This document shows, one piece after another, positions 43,878-52,494 of a stretch of DNA of 64,000 bases. Numbering within the stretch: the first letter of the stretch is position 1; each line of letters opens with the position of its first letter. The DNA comes from Comamonas sp. B21-038 (GTDB taxonomy: Bacteria > Pseudomonadota > Gammaproteobacteria > Burkholderiales > Burkholderiaceae_C): the NCBI RefSeq assembly GCF_022387135.1, contig NZ_CP092462.1, forward strand, positions 4,464,001 through 4,528,000, given 5' to 3'. The notes beneath the pieces are model-generated. The model did no database searches and was not told where the DNA came from. It saw nothing but the letters and a program-made list of their open reading frames with translations. The position numbers and the translations under genes were made by a program.

Positions 43878-45062
43878 TCAGACAGAGGCGTGCTGCAGAT
43901 GGCGGCCAATTGCGGCAGCAATCTGTGCGCCGCTGCTGCCATCGCCAAAGGGGTTGTCGACGGTGGTGGGCGGCTGGCCGGGGAGCTGGCCGGTGGCCAG
44001 CACATGGCTGGCTGCCTGCAGAATGCGCTCGGCCTCGGTGCCCACCAGCAGGCCGGCGCCGCAGGCGATGACTTCGGGGCGCTCGGTCACCTCGCGCATC
44101 ACCAGCAGCGGCTTGTGCAGCGACAGGCCTTCTTCCTGGATGCCGCCCGAGTCGGTCAGCAGCAGCTGGGCCGCGTCCATGATCTCGACCATCGGCGCGT
44201 AATCGAGCGGGGCGGTCAGGCGCCAGCGGCGCTGCACATCGGCAGGGCAGGCCGCATGGGCGCCGCGCACCACCTGCTGCACCAGCGGGTTCAGGTGCAC
44301 CGGCCAGATCACTGCCGCATCGGGGTGCTGCTCGAGCAGGCGGGCCACCGATTGGGCAATCTCCACCATCGGTTCGCCCCAGTTCTCGCGCCGGTGCGCA
44401 GTCACCAGCACCAGCTGGCGCAGGCCACGGTCAATGAACCACTGGTAGTCGGGGTTGGCCACCGGCTGGCCGGCAGCGCGCTGCGTACGCACATGGCGGG
44501 CTGCCAGCAGCACGGCGTCCACGACGGTATTGCCGACCACCGAGATCTCGCCCGGCACGTTTTCCTTCTCCAGGTTCTCGCGGGCCTGGCCGGTGGGCGC
44601 AAAGTGCCATTGGCTGACGCGGCCGATCAGGCTGCGGTTGATCTCTTCGGGAAAGGGCTCGGCGATGCGGCCCGAGCGCAGCCCGGCTTCCACATGGCCG
44701 ACAGGGATCTGCAGGTAGGCGGCCGCCAGTGCGCCCATCGCGGCGCTGCTGGTGTCGCCATGCACCAGCGCCACCGCCGGCTGGAGGCTGGCCAGCGTGC
44801 TGCCGATCGCGGACATCAGCTCGCTCGACAGCGCCGGCAAGCTGGCGACCTCGCGCTTGAGGCGGATCACCTGCTCGGGCGCGATGCCAAAGAACGCGTA
44901 GAGCGGCCAAGCCATCTCTTCGTGCTGGCCGGTGTGCAGCACATGGGTGGGGATGCCGCGCTGGCGCAGTGCCAGCACCACCGGTGCCATCTTGATGATC
45001 TCGGGCCGGGTGCCCATGATGGCCACGACGGACGAGGGGGAGGAGGGGGGCGAGGAAGTCAT
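43878..45062 (-). CDS. wecB: UDP-N-acetylglucosamine 2-epimerase (non-hydrolysing)
   Basis: The 394-residue protein has the WecB signature VVAIMGTRPEIIKMAPVVLA (residues 12-31), LHTGQHEEM, VHGDTSSAAMGALAA and VGHVEAGLRSGRIAEPFPEE, with the catalytic Asp and Glu residues in place. It makes UDP-ManNAc from UDP-GlcNAc. Its start overlaps the deacetylase-like gene by 4 nt, so it belongs to the exopolysaccharide operon and may feed ManNAc or regulate the GlcNAc pool. The symbol reflects the enzyme family; here it is not in an ECA locus. Confidence 0.93.
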   Translation of the reverse strand: MTSSPPSSPSSVVAIMGTRPEIIKMAPVVLALRQRGIPTHVLHTGQHEEMAWPLYAFFGIAPEQVIRLKREVASLPALSSELMSAIGSTLASLQPAVALVHGDTSSAAMGALAAAYLQIPVGHVEAGLRSGRIAEPFPEEINRSLIGRVSQWHFAPTGQARENLEKENVPGEISVVGNTVVDAVLLAARHVRTQRAAGQPVANPDYQWFIDRGLRQLVLVTAHRRENWGEPMVEIAQSVARLLEQHPDAAVIWPVHLNPLVQQVVRGAHAACPADVQRRWRLTAPLDYAPMVEIMDAAQLLLTDSGGIQEEGLSLHKPLLVMREVTERPEVIACGAGLLVGTEAERILQAASHVLATGQLPGQPPTTVDNPFGDGSSGAQIAAAIGRHLQHASV

Positions 45063-46948
45063 GGTTGGCGGCGCAGTTCGAGACGAAGTTCTTGGCCGCC
45101 TTGCGCACGCACCAGCCAGCCGTCGTCGGTGGCTTGCACCTGGGCCTGGCCTGCTTGTACTTGCACGGCAGCATATTTTTTCCTGGGCAGTGTCCAGGCC
45201 ATGTCGGCCAGGGTCTGGGGGTGGCGGGCACTGAGCACATCGGCATTACCCTGGGCCTGCAGGGACCACTCTACCTGGTCGCGGCGGCTGAGGAAGTCGG
45301 CGGCCTCCGTCATCGAGATGAACTGGCACTGCGCGCGGTCCACGCAGGCCTGCATGCTGTCGATATAGGCCTTGACGGCGGGCAGGTAGCCGACCGCGCC
45401 AATCGGGTGAAAGTAGCTCAGGCGGATGCTGCGGGTCTGCTCGATGAAACGCGCCACCTGCTGCAGCCATGCGCCAAATTCCTCGGTCGGCATCTTCTGG
45501 AACGAGGCCTCTTCCGCCGACGCCACCTGGCCATAGGTCAGCACCGGGAAGGCCCAGGACTGGTGGATCTGGCGCGTGCCCAGCCACTGCCGCGTGGGTG
45601 GCATGCCGACGTTGGCCACCGTGTAGAAGGCCTGCACGCCATGCTCGGCCATCCAGTCGTAGGTCCACAGCGGTGTGTTGCCATTGGGGGCCGAGTATTC
45701 CTTGGGCTGCTGGCCATGGTTGGCCTTGGTGACGGCGGCATTGTTCAGGTCCAGCAGCGGCATGAAGTCATCGCTGTTGCTGTCCGATGCCCCGTCGCCG
45801 AAATAGTTGTGGATCCAGCCGCCATGGTTGCCGATGGTATGGCCCTGGCTGAGCAGCTTCTGGATCATCTGCTGGGCGTCTTCGTTGTAGTCCAGGTCCA
45901 TGCCCAGGCCGTCGCCCGGCTTGTTCACATCGGGGCCGGCGGTGAAATGCATCGACTGGTGGCCGTGGTCGAAAATGCCGGCCTCCTGCAGCTCGTGCAG
46001 GTAGCCGATGGCCTTGCCGTCGTCGTTGTGCCAGTTCAGCACCAGAGCGCCCTTGCCGTCCGGCGCGCTGAGCAGCGCGGGCTGCTGCACCACCTGGTGG
46101 GCAAAGTAGGCCAGAAAGCCATGCAGAAAGATGCCGTCGGTGCGTTCGAGCAGGTAGGTCAGCGGCAGGTTGATGAACATCGCCTGGCCCTTGCCCCAGC
46201 GGTTGACGCTGGCCACGACATCGCCGTTGCTCGATTGCAGCAGCACCTGCAGGCCGCTGGGACGGTCGGTTTTCAGCACGGTAAAGCGCTGCGAATCCTT
46301 GGTGTAGCCCGCGATGAAGCTGGGGAAGGCCGGTTCCTGCTGCGCCAGCTCGGCCGGGTCGATGGCGGTGAGCTTGGCGGCGGCCTTGGCATCGAGGTAG
46401 CGCCCGGGCGGTATGCCCAGCAGCTCCATCGTCGCTGGCGCCCCACGGATCTCTTCATAGTCCGACAGCTGGTCCTTGAAGGTGTCGTAATCGCCATAGC
46501 GCAGGCCCAGCATCTGCGACAGGCGTGAGCTGCCCTTGTTGTAGTAGCCCCGCTCATCGAGCAAGCCGCCATCCTGCACGACCATGGCCTGGCCACCGGC
46601 ATGCACGACGTCAATCAGGGTCTGCACAGCGGCGTCCGAGATATTGCGATGGAAGGTATCGGGCAGGATCACCGACTGCTGCGCCGCGGGCGCGCCGTAG
46701 TGGATGCCACGCATCCATTCGCTGATGGCCAGCGGCCTCAGCAGCACGCCGCGCTCGCGCGCGGCCTGGCGCCAGATGGCGACCTCTGGCGCATCGGGGG
46801 CCATGCGGTCGGGGATCAACAGGCTGATGGTGGCGTAATGCTGGCTGGCCCGAAGGCTGCGCGACTGGTGCCAGGCGATGGCGGCGAGCACGCACAGCAC
46901 GAGCGCGGAGGCAGCCAGCCATTTTTTCCAGCGCAAGAGCTTGTTCAT
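45059..46948 (-). CDS. Membrane-anchored polysaccharide deacetylase-like protein
   Basis: The 629-residue protein has an N-terminal signal anchor (ASALVLCVLAAIAWHQ). Residues 35-300 look like a glutamine-amidotransferase-like/Rossmann periplasmic domain (ISLLIPDRMAPDAPEVAIWR; SVILPDTFHRNISDAAVQTL). Residues 300-560 resemble a NodB-like deacetylase: WHNDDGKA at 306-313, GHTIGNHGGWIHNYFG with His375 and His380, YSAPNGNTPLWTYDWMAEHG, and SYFHPIGAVGY. The His pair is spaced HxxxxH rather than the usual HxxxH. It should act on the polymer in the periplasm. Confidence 0.72.
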   Translation of the reverse strand: MNKLLRWKKWLAASALVLCVLAAIAWHQSRSLRASQHYATISLLIPDRMAPDAPEVAIWRQAARERGVLLRPLAISEWMRGIHYGAPAAQQSVILPDTFHRNISDAAVQTLIDVVHAGGQAMVVQDGGLLDERGYYNKGSSRLSQMLGLRYGDYDTFKDQLSDYEEIRGAPATMELLGIPPGRYLDAKAAAKLTAIDPAELAQQEPAFPSFIAGYTKDSQRFTVLKTDRPSGLQVLLQSSNGDVVASVNRWGKGQAMFINLPLTYLLERTDGIFLHGFLAYFAHQVVQQPALLSAPDGKGALVLNWHNDDGKAIGYLHELQEAGIFDHGHQSMHFTAGPDVNKPGDGLGMDLDYNEDAQQMIQKLLSQGHTIGNHGGWIHNYFGDGASDSNSDDFMPLLDLNNAAVTKANHGQQPKEYSAPNGNTPLWTYDWMAEHGVQAFYTVANVGMPPTRQWLGTRQIHQSWAFPVLTYGQVASAEEASFQKMPTEEFGAWLQQVARFIEQTRSIRLSYFHPIGAVGYLPAVKAYIDSMQACVDRAQCQFISMTEAADFLSRRDQVEWSLQAQGNADVLSARHPQTLADMAWTLPRKKYAAVQVQAGQAQVQATDDGWLVRAQGGQELRLELRRQP

Positions 46949-46957
46949 GGTTCAGCC

Positions 46958-47941
46958 TCAGCGGTTGGCCGCCGCAGCAGGGGCAAAGGGGCACTGCGTA
47001 CCGATGCCGGCGTGCGCCAGCGAGGGGTCGATCATCGCATCCAGCACGGTCCAGCCCAGCGCAGCGGGGAAGGGGCGCAGCGATGCGCGCCAGCAGGCAG
47101 CCTGGATCGGGGCGGTCTGGCGCATTTTCCAGGCCACCAGACCCCAGGCATAGTGGTCTTCGCTGCGCGAGAGCCAGGCGTTGCCGTGCTGGGCCAGCCA
47201 TTGGGCGGTGGCGCGGTCCGATTCGGCGCGCGAGATCAGGCCGGTCTGCCACAGGTAGGCACTGGCCAGGGTATGGGGGTAAAAGCGGGGGCGGTCGTAC
47301 TCGGGCAAGGCGGGTTTCCATTCGCTGCCGCTGCGAAAGCGCTGGTGGATGGCGGCCGCCAGCCGCTTGGATCCGGGGCCGGCCTGCGCGCCTTCGCTCA
47401 CCCGCAGTGCTTCATAGACCTCGATGTTGTCCATCAGGTAGTACAGCTCGGTGTCGAGCAAGGCCCTGTAGATCTGGTTCTTGGGGTTGCGCAGACGTGC
47501 GAGCAGCTGCTGGCTGCGCGCGATGGCTTGTTCGGCAGCCACCTGCTGGCTGGGCAGCAGCCATTTTTTCTGCTGTGCCAGGTGCAGCATCTCGATCGTC
47601 GTGGCGGCCATGGAATCATCGGCATCGGCACCCATGCAACTGCGCCAGGCCTTGTCCGCTGCAGGGCAAAAGCGGTCAAAGCCGCCGTCCTGGCGCTGGC
47701 GCGGCAACAGCCAGGCCAGCCACTGCTGCAGCTCGGCCTGCAGGGGCGCATCCGCCTGCAGCGCGATCGTGAAGCCCTTGTTGACGAAATACGGGTCCAC
47801 CACCTGGCCGCCCACGGTCGTGTAATAGGCGCCATCGCCGGTGGCAAAGGCGGCCAGCCCCGGCGGCTCGGCCGGCTGGGCCGCGCCTGCGAGCTGCCAG
47901 GCCATCGCGGCAGAGGCGATCCAGAGATTGCGTGTTTTCAT
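46958..47941 (-). CDS. Secreted helical protein, possible (alpha/alpha)6 glycosidase-like
   Basis: The 327-residue protein has a signal peptide (ASAAMAWQLAGAAQP). The body is a run of paired helices with QDGGFDRFCPAADKAW, MGADADDSMAATTIEMLHL and EDHYAWGLVAWKMRQT. Such DADD and GGF patterns occur in six-hairpin glycosidases and polymer lyases. I cannot name a catalytic pair with confidence. Four nucleotides overlap the bactofilin-like gene, and the deacetylase-like gene follows after 9 nt. Confidence 0.72.
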   Translation of the reverse strand: MKTRNLWIASAAMAWQLAGAAQPAEPPGLAAFATGDGAYYTTVGGQVVDPYFVNKGFTIALQADAPLQAELQQWLAWLLPRQRQDGGFDRFCPAADKAWRSCMGADADDSMAATTIEMLHLAQQKKWLLPSQQVAAEQAIARSQQLLARLRNPKNQIYRALLDTELYYLMDNIEVYEALRVSEGAQAGPGSKRLAAAIHQRFRSGSEWKPALPEYDRPRFYPHTLASAYLWQTGLISRAESDRATAQWLAQHGNAWLSRSEDHYAWGLVAWKMRQTAPIQAACWRASLRPFPAALGWTVLDAMIDPSLAHAGIGTQCPFAPAAAANR

Positions 47942-48891
47942 AGCACCACCTGTCCGGAACGTACCGCCGCAATACTGCCATAAACCCGCACACTGGCGTT
48001 GAGCGCAATGGTCCAGGCCGAGACACTGCTGGGACAGTCCTTGTCGCCGACCTGGCTGTCAGGCCCCAGGTGCAGGCGTTTGCCCGCGCACAGCGGACCT
48101 TCGACATAGTTGTTGCCCTTGGTCTGCAGATCGCCATTGACGAACACGGCACCTTGCACGCAGGCACTCTTGGCGAGGATGGCATTGCCATGCACCTTGA
48201 CGTGGCCGATGACCACGGACATCTCCTCCATCAGCAGGTTGCCGGTGACCACCAGGCCGCCCCGCACGATGGTGCCAACGGGAATGCGCAAGTCACCTTC
48301 ATGGCGCCGCTGCTGCGTCGTCAGCGGCATGCCGATGCCCAGCTCGGGCAGCGGAAACTGCAGCGAACGCTTGAGCGGCCAGGTAAACACGCATTCGGCT
48401 GCGAGGCGCAGAAAGCGCGCACCGGGCGACAGCACGATATGGCGTTCGGCACTGGTCAGGCGCGCCAGCTGCGCCGGCCCCAGGCAGTGGATGCTTTTGG
48501 CATGCAACACGCGCTGCACGACGCTGTTGGCCTGCAGCTCGACGATATCGCTCGAGACGAGGGTGCGCAGCTCGGAGCGAAAGCCGATCACCACCGGCAG
48601 TGCGGTCCGGGCCATGAGGCGGCTCTGGCCTCGGGGGACCATCAGGCGCCCCTGGTCATCCCGTTGCCATTGCGCTACGCGCGGCATGGCTTCGAGCAGG
48701 TCGAGCTGCTCGGCCATGCGGTGGGCGGCGTAGTCGGTACGGCCGTCGTCCAGCGGGTCGATCTCCAGCGCATCGGCATCGCTGCGCGAGTACAGCTCTC
48801 GCAGCGCCGGCAACAGCGGCAGAAGGAAGACCAGGACGGTCGCGATCAGCCACATGCTGCCAAACAGCAAGGGGTTGGCGGGGGCGGTCAT
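47938..48891 (-). CDS. Membrane-anchored bactofilin/polymer-forming-like protein
   Basis: The 317-residue protein has an N-terminal membrane helix (LFGSMWLIATVLVFLLPLLP). The C-terminal part (about 205-317) is a chain of short beta turns: VPVGTIVRGGLVVTGNLLME-like, VVIGHVKVHGNAILAKSACV and GAVFVNGDLQTKGNNYVEGP. This is the pattern of bactofilin-type right-handed beta helices. It may organise the synthase complex. Both ends overlap neighbouring genes by 4 nt, so translation is coupled. Confidence 0.75.
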   Translation of the reverse strand: MTAPANPLLFGSMWLIATVLVFLLPLLPALRELYSRSDADALEIDPLDDGRTDYAAHRMAEQLDLLEAMPRVAQWQRDDQGRLMVPRGQSRLMARTALPVVIGFRSELRTLVSSDIVELQANSVVQRVLHAKSIHCLGPAQLARLTSAERHIVLSPGARFLRLAAECVFTWPLKRSLQFPLPELGIGMPLTTQQRRHEGDLRIPVGTIVRGGLVVTGNLLMEEMSVVIGHVKVHGNAILAKSACVQGAVFVNGDLQTKGNNYVEGPLCAGKRLHLGPDSQVGDKDCPSSVSAWTIALNASVRVYGSIAAVRSGQVVL

Positions 48892-50339
48892 ACACGGGCT
48901 TCAGGCAGGGCGGCGGTGACCGGGACAGTGGCTGGCGCAGCGGGTGGCTGGCGGTAGCGCACGGTCTTGTCCCATTTGAACTGGCGCTTGAACAGCTTGT
49001 CGAGCAGCAGCCCGTCGATCGTGGCCTTCGAGACCGCCACCATGCTGACGACAAAGCCGGTCAGCAGCAGCGGCAGCAGGCGCAGGCGGCGCTGGTGGCC
49101 ATCGAGGTGCACGGCCGCAGCCACTTCAAAGAAGGCCGCGAAGTTGCCGACGCAGGCAAAACCGGTGGCGATCAGCAGCATCAGCAGCGCAATGTTCACA
49201 TTCGCACCGATGCCATAGCCCGTCACGGTCAGCACCAGCGCCAGCATCCAGCCCACCAGCAGGATGGGGGACATCAGGAACACGCCCAGCAGTGCCACGC
49301 CATCGACCCGCTCCATCCAGCGCAGGCCCTTGCGGGTCAGCATCTCGGTGCCCAGCTTGGTCATGACCTGGTTGTGGCCCTTGGCCCAGCGGCTGATCTG
49401 GCGAAAACGCACGGCCCAGCTCTCAGGGACTTCTTCATAGCATTCGGCATAGCCCAGGTAAGCGGTTTGCCAGCCCTTGAGCAGCAGGCGGTAGGTCAGG
49501 TCGGTGTCCTCGGCCAGCACCTCCGGTGTCCAGCCGCCCACGTCCTGCAGCGCGCTCAGGCGAATGCCGCCGACCGTGCCGCCGTATTGGGCCACGGCGC
49601 CCAGGTTGAAGCGGGCCTGCTGGTCCACCTGGTAGCCGCCGGAGCGCTCCAGATCCAACAGGCGGGTGAGCAGGTTCACACCGGCGTTCTGCGGCACCAC
49701 GCGGCCCATGACGGCACCGACTTCAGGGTCGAGAAAGGGGGCCACCAGCTGCTTGATGATCTTCTTGCCGGGCAGGTAGTCGGCATCGAACACGACGATC
49801 AGCTCGGACTGGCCCCGGGCCTGGACGATCGCCGTGGCATCGGCCAGTGCAGCGGCCTTGCCGGGCGGGCCTTCCTGGCGGTGAAACAGCTGCAGGCGGC
49901 CTGGGTGGCGGTCGGCATAGCCGTCGATGATCTGGCGTGTGCCATCGGTCGAACGGTCATTGACCGGCATGATGGTCAGGCGGTCGCGCGGATAGTCCAC
50001 ATCCAGCAATGCCTCGATGCAGCCGGAGATGACGGCCTCTTCGTTGTGCGCTGCGATAAATACCGTGATGTGCGGCCAATGGGCATGCTCGATGCCGGCA
50101 TACAGCGGGCGCTGCCGTGCAAACAGGCGGTTGAGCGTGAACGCATAGTGGCGGAAGGTGTAGAGCGCTTCGAGCAATACCACCAGCAGCAGCGCTGCCA
50201 GGCACAGACCCAGGCCCCAGGTGGCCCAGCTGGCTTGGTAGGGCCTCAACGGCTGCGCATGGGCCCAAACAGGAAAAAGGCCCAGAAACGCTGCGCAGAG
50301 GGCAGGTGCCTGAAGGAGGGGTGCGGAGCGCTTGGGCAT
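48888..50339 (-). CDS. Processive family 2 glycosyltransferase (polysaccharide synthase)
   Basis: The 483-residue protein has N-terminal helices (about 12-29 and 41-62) and the GT2 core: ITVFIAAHNEEAVISGCIEA (91-110), MPVNDRSTDGT (124-134), DAD at 185-187, AEDTDLTYRLL (276-286) and QISRW (314-318). The last is the Q/RxxRW signature of processive synthases such as PgaC, hyaluronan and cellulose synthases. C-terminal helices complete the channel. It is the first gene of the seven-gene operon. The polymer is not known; UDP-GlcNAc is suggested by the epimerase and deacetylase-like genes. Confidence 0.92.
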   Translation of the reverse strand: MPKRSAPLLQAPALCAAFLGLFPVWAHAQPLRPYQASWATWGLGLCLAALLLVVLLEALYTFRHYAFTLNRLFARQRPLYAGIEHAHWPHITVFIAAHNEEAVISGCIEALLDVDYPRDRLTIMPVNDRSTDGTRQIIDGYADRHPGRLQLFHRQEGPPGKAAALADATAIVQARGQSELIVVFDADYLPGKKIIKQLVAPFLDPEVGAVMGRVVPQNAGVNLLTRLLDLERSGGYQVDQQARFNLGAVAQYGGTVGGIRLSALQDVGGWTPEVLAEDTDLTYRLLLKGWQTAYLGYAECYEEVPESWAVRFRQISRWAKGHNQVMTKLGTEMLTRKGLRWMERVDGVALLGVFLMSPILLVGWMLALVLTVTGYGIGANVNIALLMLLIATGFACVGNFAAFFEVAAAVHLDGHQRRLRLLPLLLTGFVVSMVAVSKATIDGLLLDKLFKRQFKWDKTVRYRQPPAAPATVPVTAALPEARV

Positions 50340-50560
50340 GGTGATTGATAGAAAAAAATTCTTACGACTTGCGATTCGATTATATCAATCGACAAAACAG
50401 TATGAATAGTGTTTCAACAAGTATCCGAGTAAAAAGTAAGTATTTATTAACGTCAAAGGAGATAACTATCAACGCTCTGCCGGAACTTCGTCCTGTTTCA
50501 GTTACAAATTGATGCTTGATTTGGAAGTGTTTTTTAACGATTTGACACGGCGGATGATGC
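50340..50560 (-). promoter_or_regulatory. AT-rich leader of the exopolysaccharide operon with candidate extended -10 promoter
   Basis: This stretch is far richer in A and T than its surroundings. On the minus strand TGATATAAT (TATAAT at 50384-50379) is an extended -10 element about 40 nt before the synthase start. AT-rich tracts such as TTAATAAATAC lie further upstream. The pattern suits control by a nucleoid protein (H-NS/MvaT type) plus an activator; that is inference. Confidence 0.6.
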
Positions 50561-50639
50561 GCTGCAGCATCGGATTCTGTGACCGGGTGATGCGCTCAGC
50601 AGTGGCAAGAAGCGCACACCGATAGAAAAAATGCGCAGC

Positions 50640-50884
50640 CATGGAGGCAAGCGCGCCCCATGCAGGCGGGCGGGGCCGGGACCACAGAAGCGGGCGGGGG
50701 AAGGAGGGTCAGCGCGCAACGGGCCAGCGCCCGCGCGGGGGCGGGCGCGTGGCGCTGGCTAAGAGAGGTCGGAAGCGGGAGGTGGGGGGGGGGGAGGTGC
50801 GCCGCGCAGCGGCGGCGCGGCGCTCAGCAGGCGCTGCGGGTGACCAGGCCGCCCGGGCTAGGCCTGGCGCGCCTGCGAAACGGC
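50640..50884. other. Very G-rich non-coding stretch before the enoyl-CoA hydratase
   Basis: No supportable gene lies here. The plus strand is a succession of G runs, with a run of 11 Gs at 50784-50794 flanked by GGGAGG-type runs. A hairpin, CCAGGCC/GGCCTGG (50844-50850 / 50861-50867), lies near the hydratase stop without a T run. Together with the AT-rich leader this makes a 545-nt gene-free region. Confidence 0.6.
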
Positions 50885-51652
50885 TCAGTGCTGTCCGAAG
50901 CGGGCCATATAGGCCTGGGGCTCACCGGTCTTGAAGGCGTTGGCAAACTCCTGCACGCTGTCGCCGATCGCCTGGTCGATCGATTGCTGCTCCCAGGCAC
51001 GCAGCATGCGCTTTTGCTGGCGCAGGGCCTGCGGGCCGTAGCTGGCCAGCTTGTTGGCCATGTGTTCCACCTCGCCGTCCAGCCGCGCGGGCGGCACCAC
51101 CTGGTCGAGCAGCCCCCACTGGAGTGCCTGCGCGGCATCGATGTTGTCGCCGGTCAGCAGCAGCCACTGCGTGCGGGCTGCGCCAATCAGCCGGGGCAGC
51201 AGCGCGGCATGGATCACCGAGGGGATGCCCACCTGGACCTCGGGCATGCCGCATTGCACGCGGTTGCTGGCAATGCGGATATCGCAGGCACAGGCCAGCT
51301 CCAGCCCGCCACCGAGGGTCCAGCCCGGCAGGCGCGCAATCACCGGTGTGGGGAACTGGCGCGCCCCTTCGCAGACGCGGCGCAGCCGGGTGATGAAGGC
51401 GGCGGCATTGTCGGGCGTGAGCGCCCGCATCTCCTTGATATCCGCACCTGCGACAAAAGCCTTGTCGCCTGTGCCGCGCAGCACCAGCACGCGGATGCGG
51501 CTGTCCTGCGCCAAGGTACCGAGTGCCTGGGCCAGGTCTTCCAGTACTGGTGACGACAGGATATTGAGGCTGCCGGCGTTGCGGAAAGTCAGGGTCGCCA
51601 CGCCGTTGTCTTGCAGGCTGGCGTGGGCATGGTGCAGGTCGGTCAAAAGCAT
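50885..51652 (-). CDS. Enoyl-CoA hydratase/isomerase family protein
   Basis: The 255-residue protein has the crotonase fold. AFVAGADIKEM forms the oxyanion hole, and LGGGLELACACDIRIAS and QCGMPEVQVGIPSV hold the two glutamates expected of a true hydratase. It should hydrate 2-enoyl-CoA; the chain length is unknown. The start is uncertain. The ATG at 51652 (MLLTDLHHAH) gives the usual family length; ATGs at 51673 and 51694 are possible. It diverges from the YjfI gene and is otherwise isolated. Confidence 0.88.
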   Translation of the reverse strand: MLLTDLHHAHASLQDNGVATLTFRNAGSLNILSSPVLEDLAQALGTLAQDSRIRVLVLRGTGDKAFVAGADIKEMRALTPDNAAAFITRLRRVCEGARQFPTPVIARLPGWTLGGGLELACACDIRIASNRVQCGMPEVQVGIPSVIHAALLPRLIGAARTQWLLLTGDNIDAAQALQWGLLDQVVPPARLDGEVEHMANKLASYGPQALRQQKRMLRAWEQQSIDQAIGDSVQEFANAFKTGEPQAYMARFGQH

Positions 51653-51772
51653 GCAGCCATTGTGAAGATGCATCGCCAGCGGGCCGGTCCCCATCGAGAC
51701 AAAACGCAAATCAGCCGCATGAAACAGCCATGCAGTGCTATGATTTTAAAAGAGAATTTACATATTGAAACT

Positions 51773-51797
51773 ATTACATGTACACATCACATGTAAT
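51773..51797. promoter_or_regulatory. Perfect inverted repeat before the YjfI-PspA operon, candidate operator
   Basis: ATTACATGT and ACATGTAAT are perfect 9-bp arms around a seven-base spacer, ending 18 nt before the ATG at 51816. TTTACA (51757) and TTGAAA (51765) just upstream are possible -35 elements. A factor bound here would block transcription of the module. The first gene product has a basic N-terminus that could be the binder. Confidence 0.65.
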
Positions 51798-51815
51798 GGC
51801 TGTTATCGTGGCCCC

Positions 51816-52454
51816 ATGGACCAAAAAACATCTGCCCACTACCAGCGCTTGCACCGCCAACGGCTGCGGGAGCAAGGGTTGGTGAAGAAAGAAGTCTGGG
51901 TACTTCCAGAGTACAGCGCGGTCCTGCATCTGCTCGAAAAGCAGATGCGCCAGCCGCAGGCGCAACCGGGTTCATGGACCATCCACCAACAGGAGGGGAG
52001 TATGGAAAGCAGCAAGCACCACTACCGCAGCATTCAGGCACTGGCCGAAGAGTTGGGTGCATCGGCGCTGGCCCGGGAGGGCAAGTTGCAGATTGAGCTA
52101 CTGGAAGGGGCCGAGACCAGCGTGCTGGTCACCTTGTCCGATTTTGGCGACCTGCCGGTGCATTTGGCGCTGTCGGGCGAGCAGCTGGTGGTCGAGGCCT
52201 TTCTGTGGCCCGCCAACCAGGTGCGCGATGGCGCGGGCCTCAATGCCCAAATCCTGCGGCTGCAAAAGCTGTTCCCGTTCACGACGATGGCGCTGGAGCC
52301 ACTGGCGCGGGGCGGCGAGGGCTATGTGATGTTTGCCGCGATGCGCGCCAACAGCAGCACGGACGACATCCTCGCCGAGATACTGATCCTGGCCGACAGC
52401 GTGATCCAGGCCACCGAGGCGCTGGCCCCCTATCTGACCTTGGCGCAGGTCTGA
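51816..52454 (+). CDS. YjfI-type DUF2170 protein
   Basis: The 212-residue protein has a basic N-terminal segment HYQRLHRQRLREQGLVKKEV followed by WVLPEYSAVLHLLEKQMRQ, which looks like a ribbon-helix-helix DNA-binding unit (inference). The DUF2170 domain follows (about 75-205): LSDFGDLPVHLALSGEQLVV, LFPFTTMALEP, and an acidic helical end DDILAEILILADSVIQATEA. E. coli yjfI sits beside the pspA paralogue yjfJ; here too the next gene is a pspA. The ATG at 51816 is preferred over the one at 51765, since the latter would precede the palindrome. Confidence 0.85.
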   Translation: MDQKTSAHYQRLHRQRLREQGLVKKEVWVLPEYSAVLHLLEKQMRQPQAQPGSWTIHQQEGSMESSKHHYRSIQALAEELGASALAREGKLQIELLEGAETSVLVTLSDFGDLPVHLALSGEQLVVEAFLWPANQVRDGAGLNAQILRLQKLFPFTTMALEPLARGGEGYVMFAAMRANSSTDDILAEILILADSVIQATEALAPYLTLAQV

Positions 52455-52494
52455 GCGCAGCCCGTCCCCGACCCCACAGTACAAGGAGAGCATC

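Noticed and set aside
43878-45062. wecB as part of an enterobacterial common antigen or O-antigen locus
   Set aside because: No wzx, wzy, wecA or wecC-like genes surround it; it is translationally coupled to a synthase-type polysaccharide operon.
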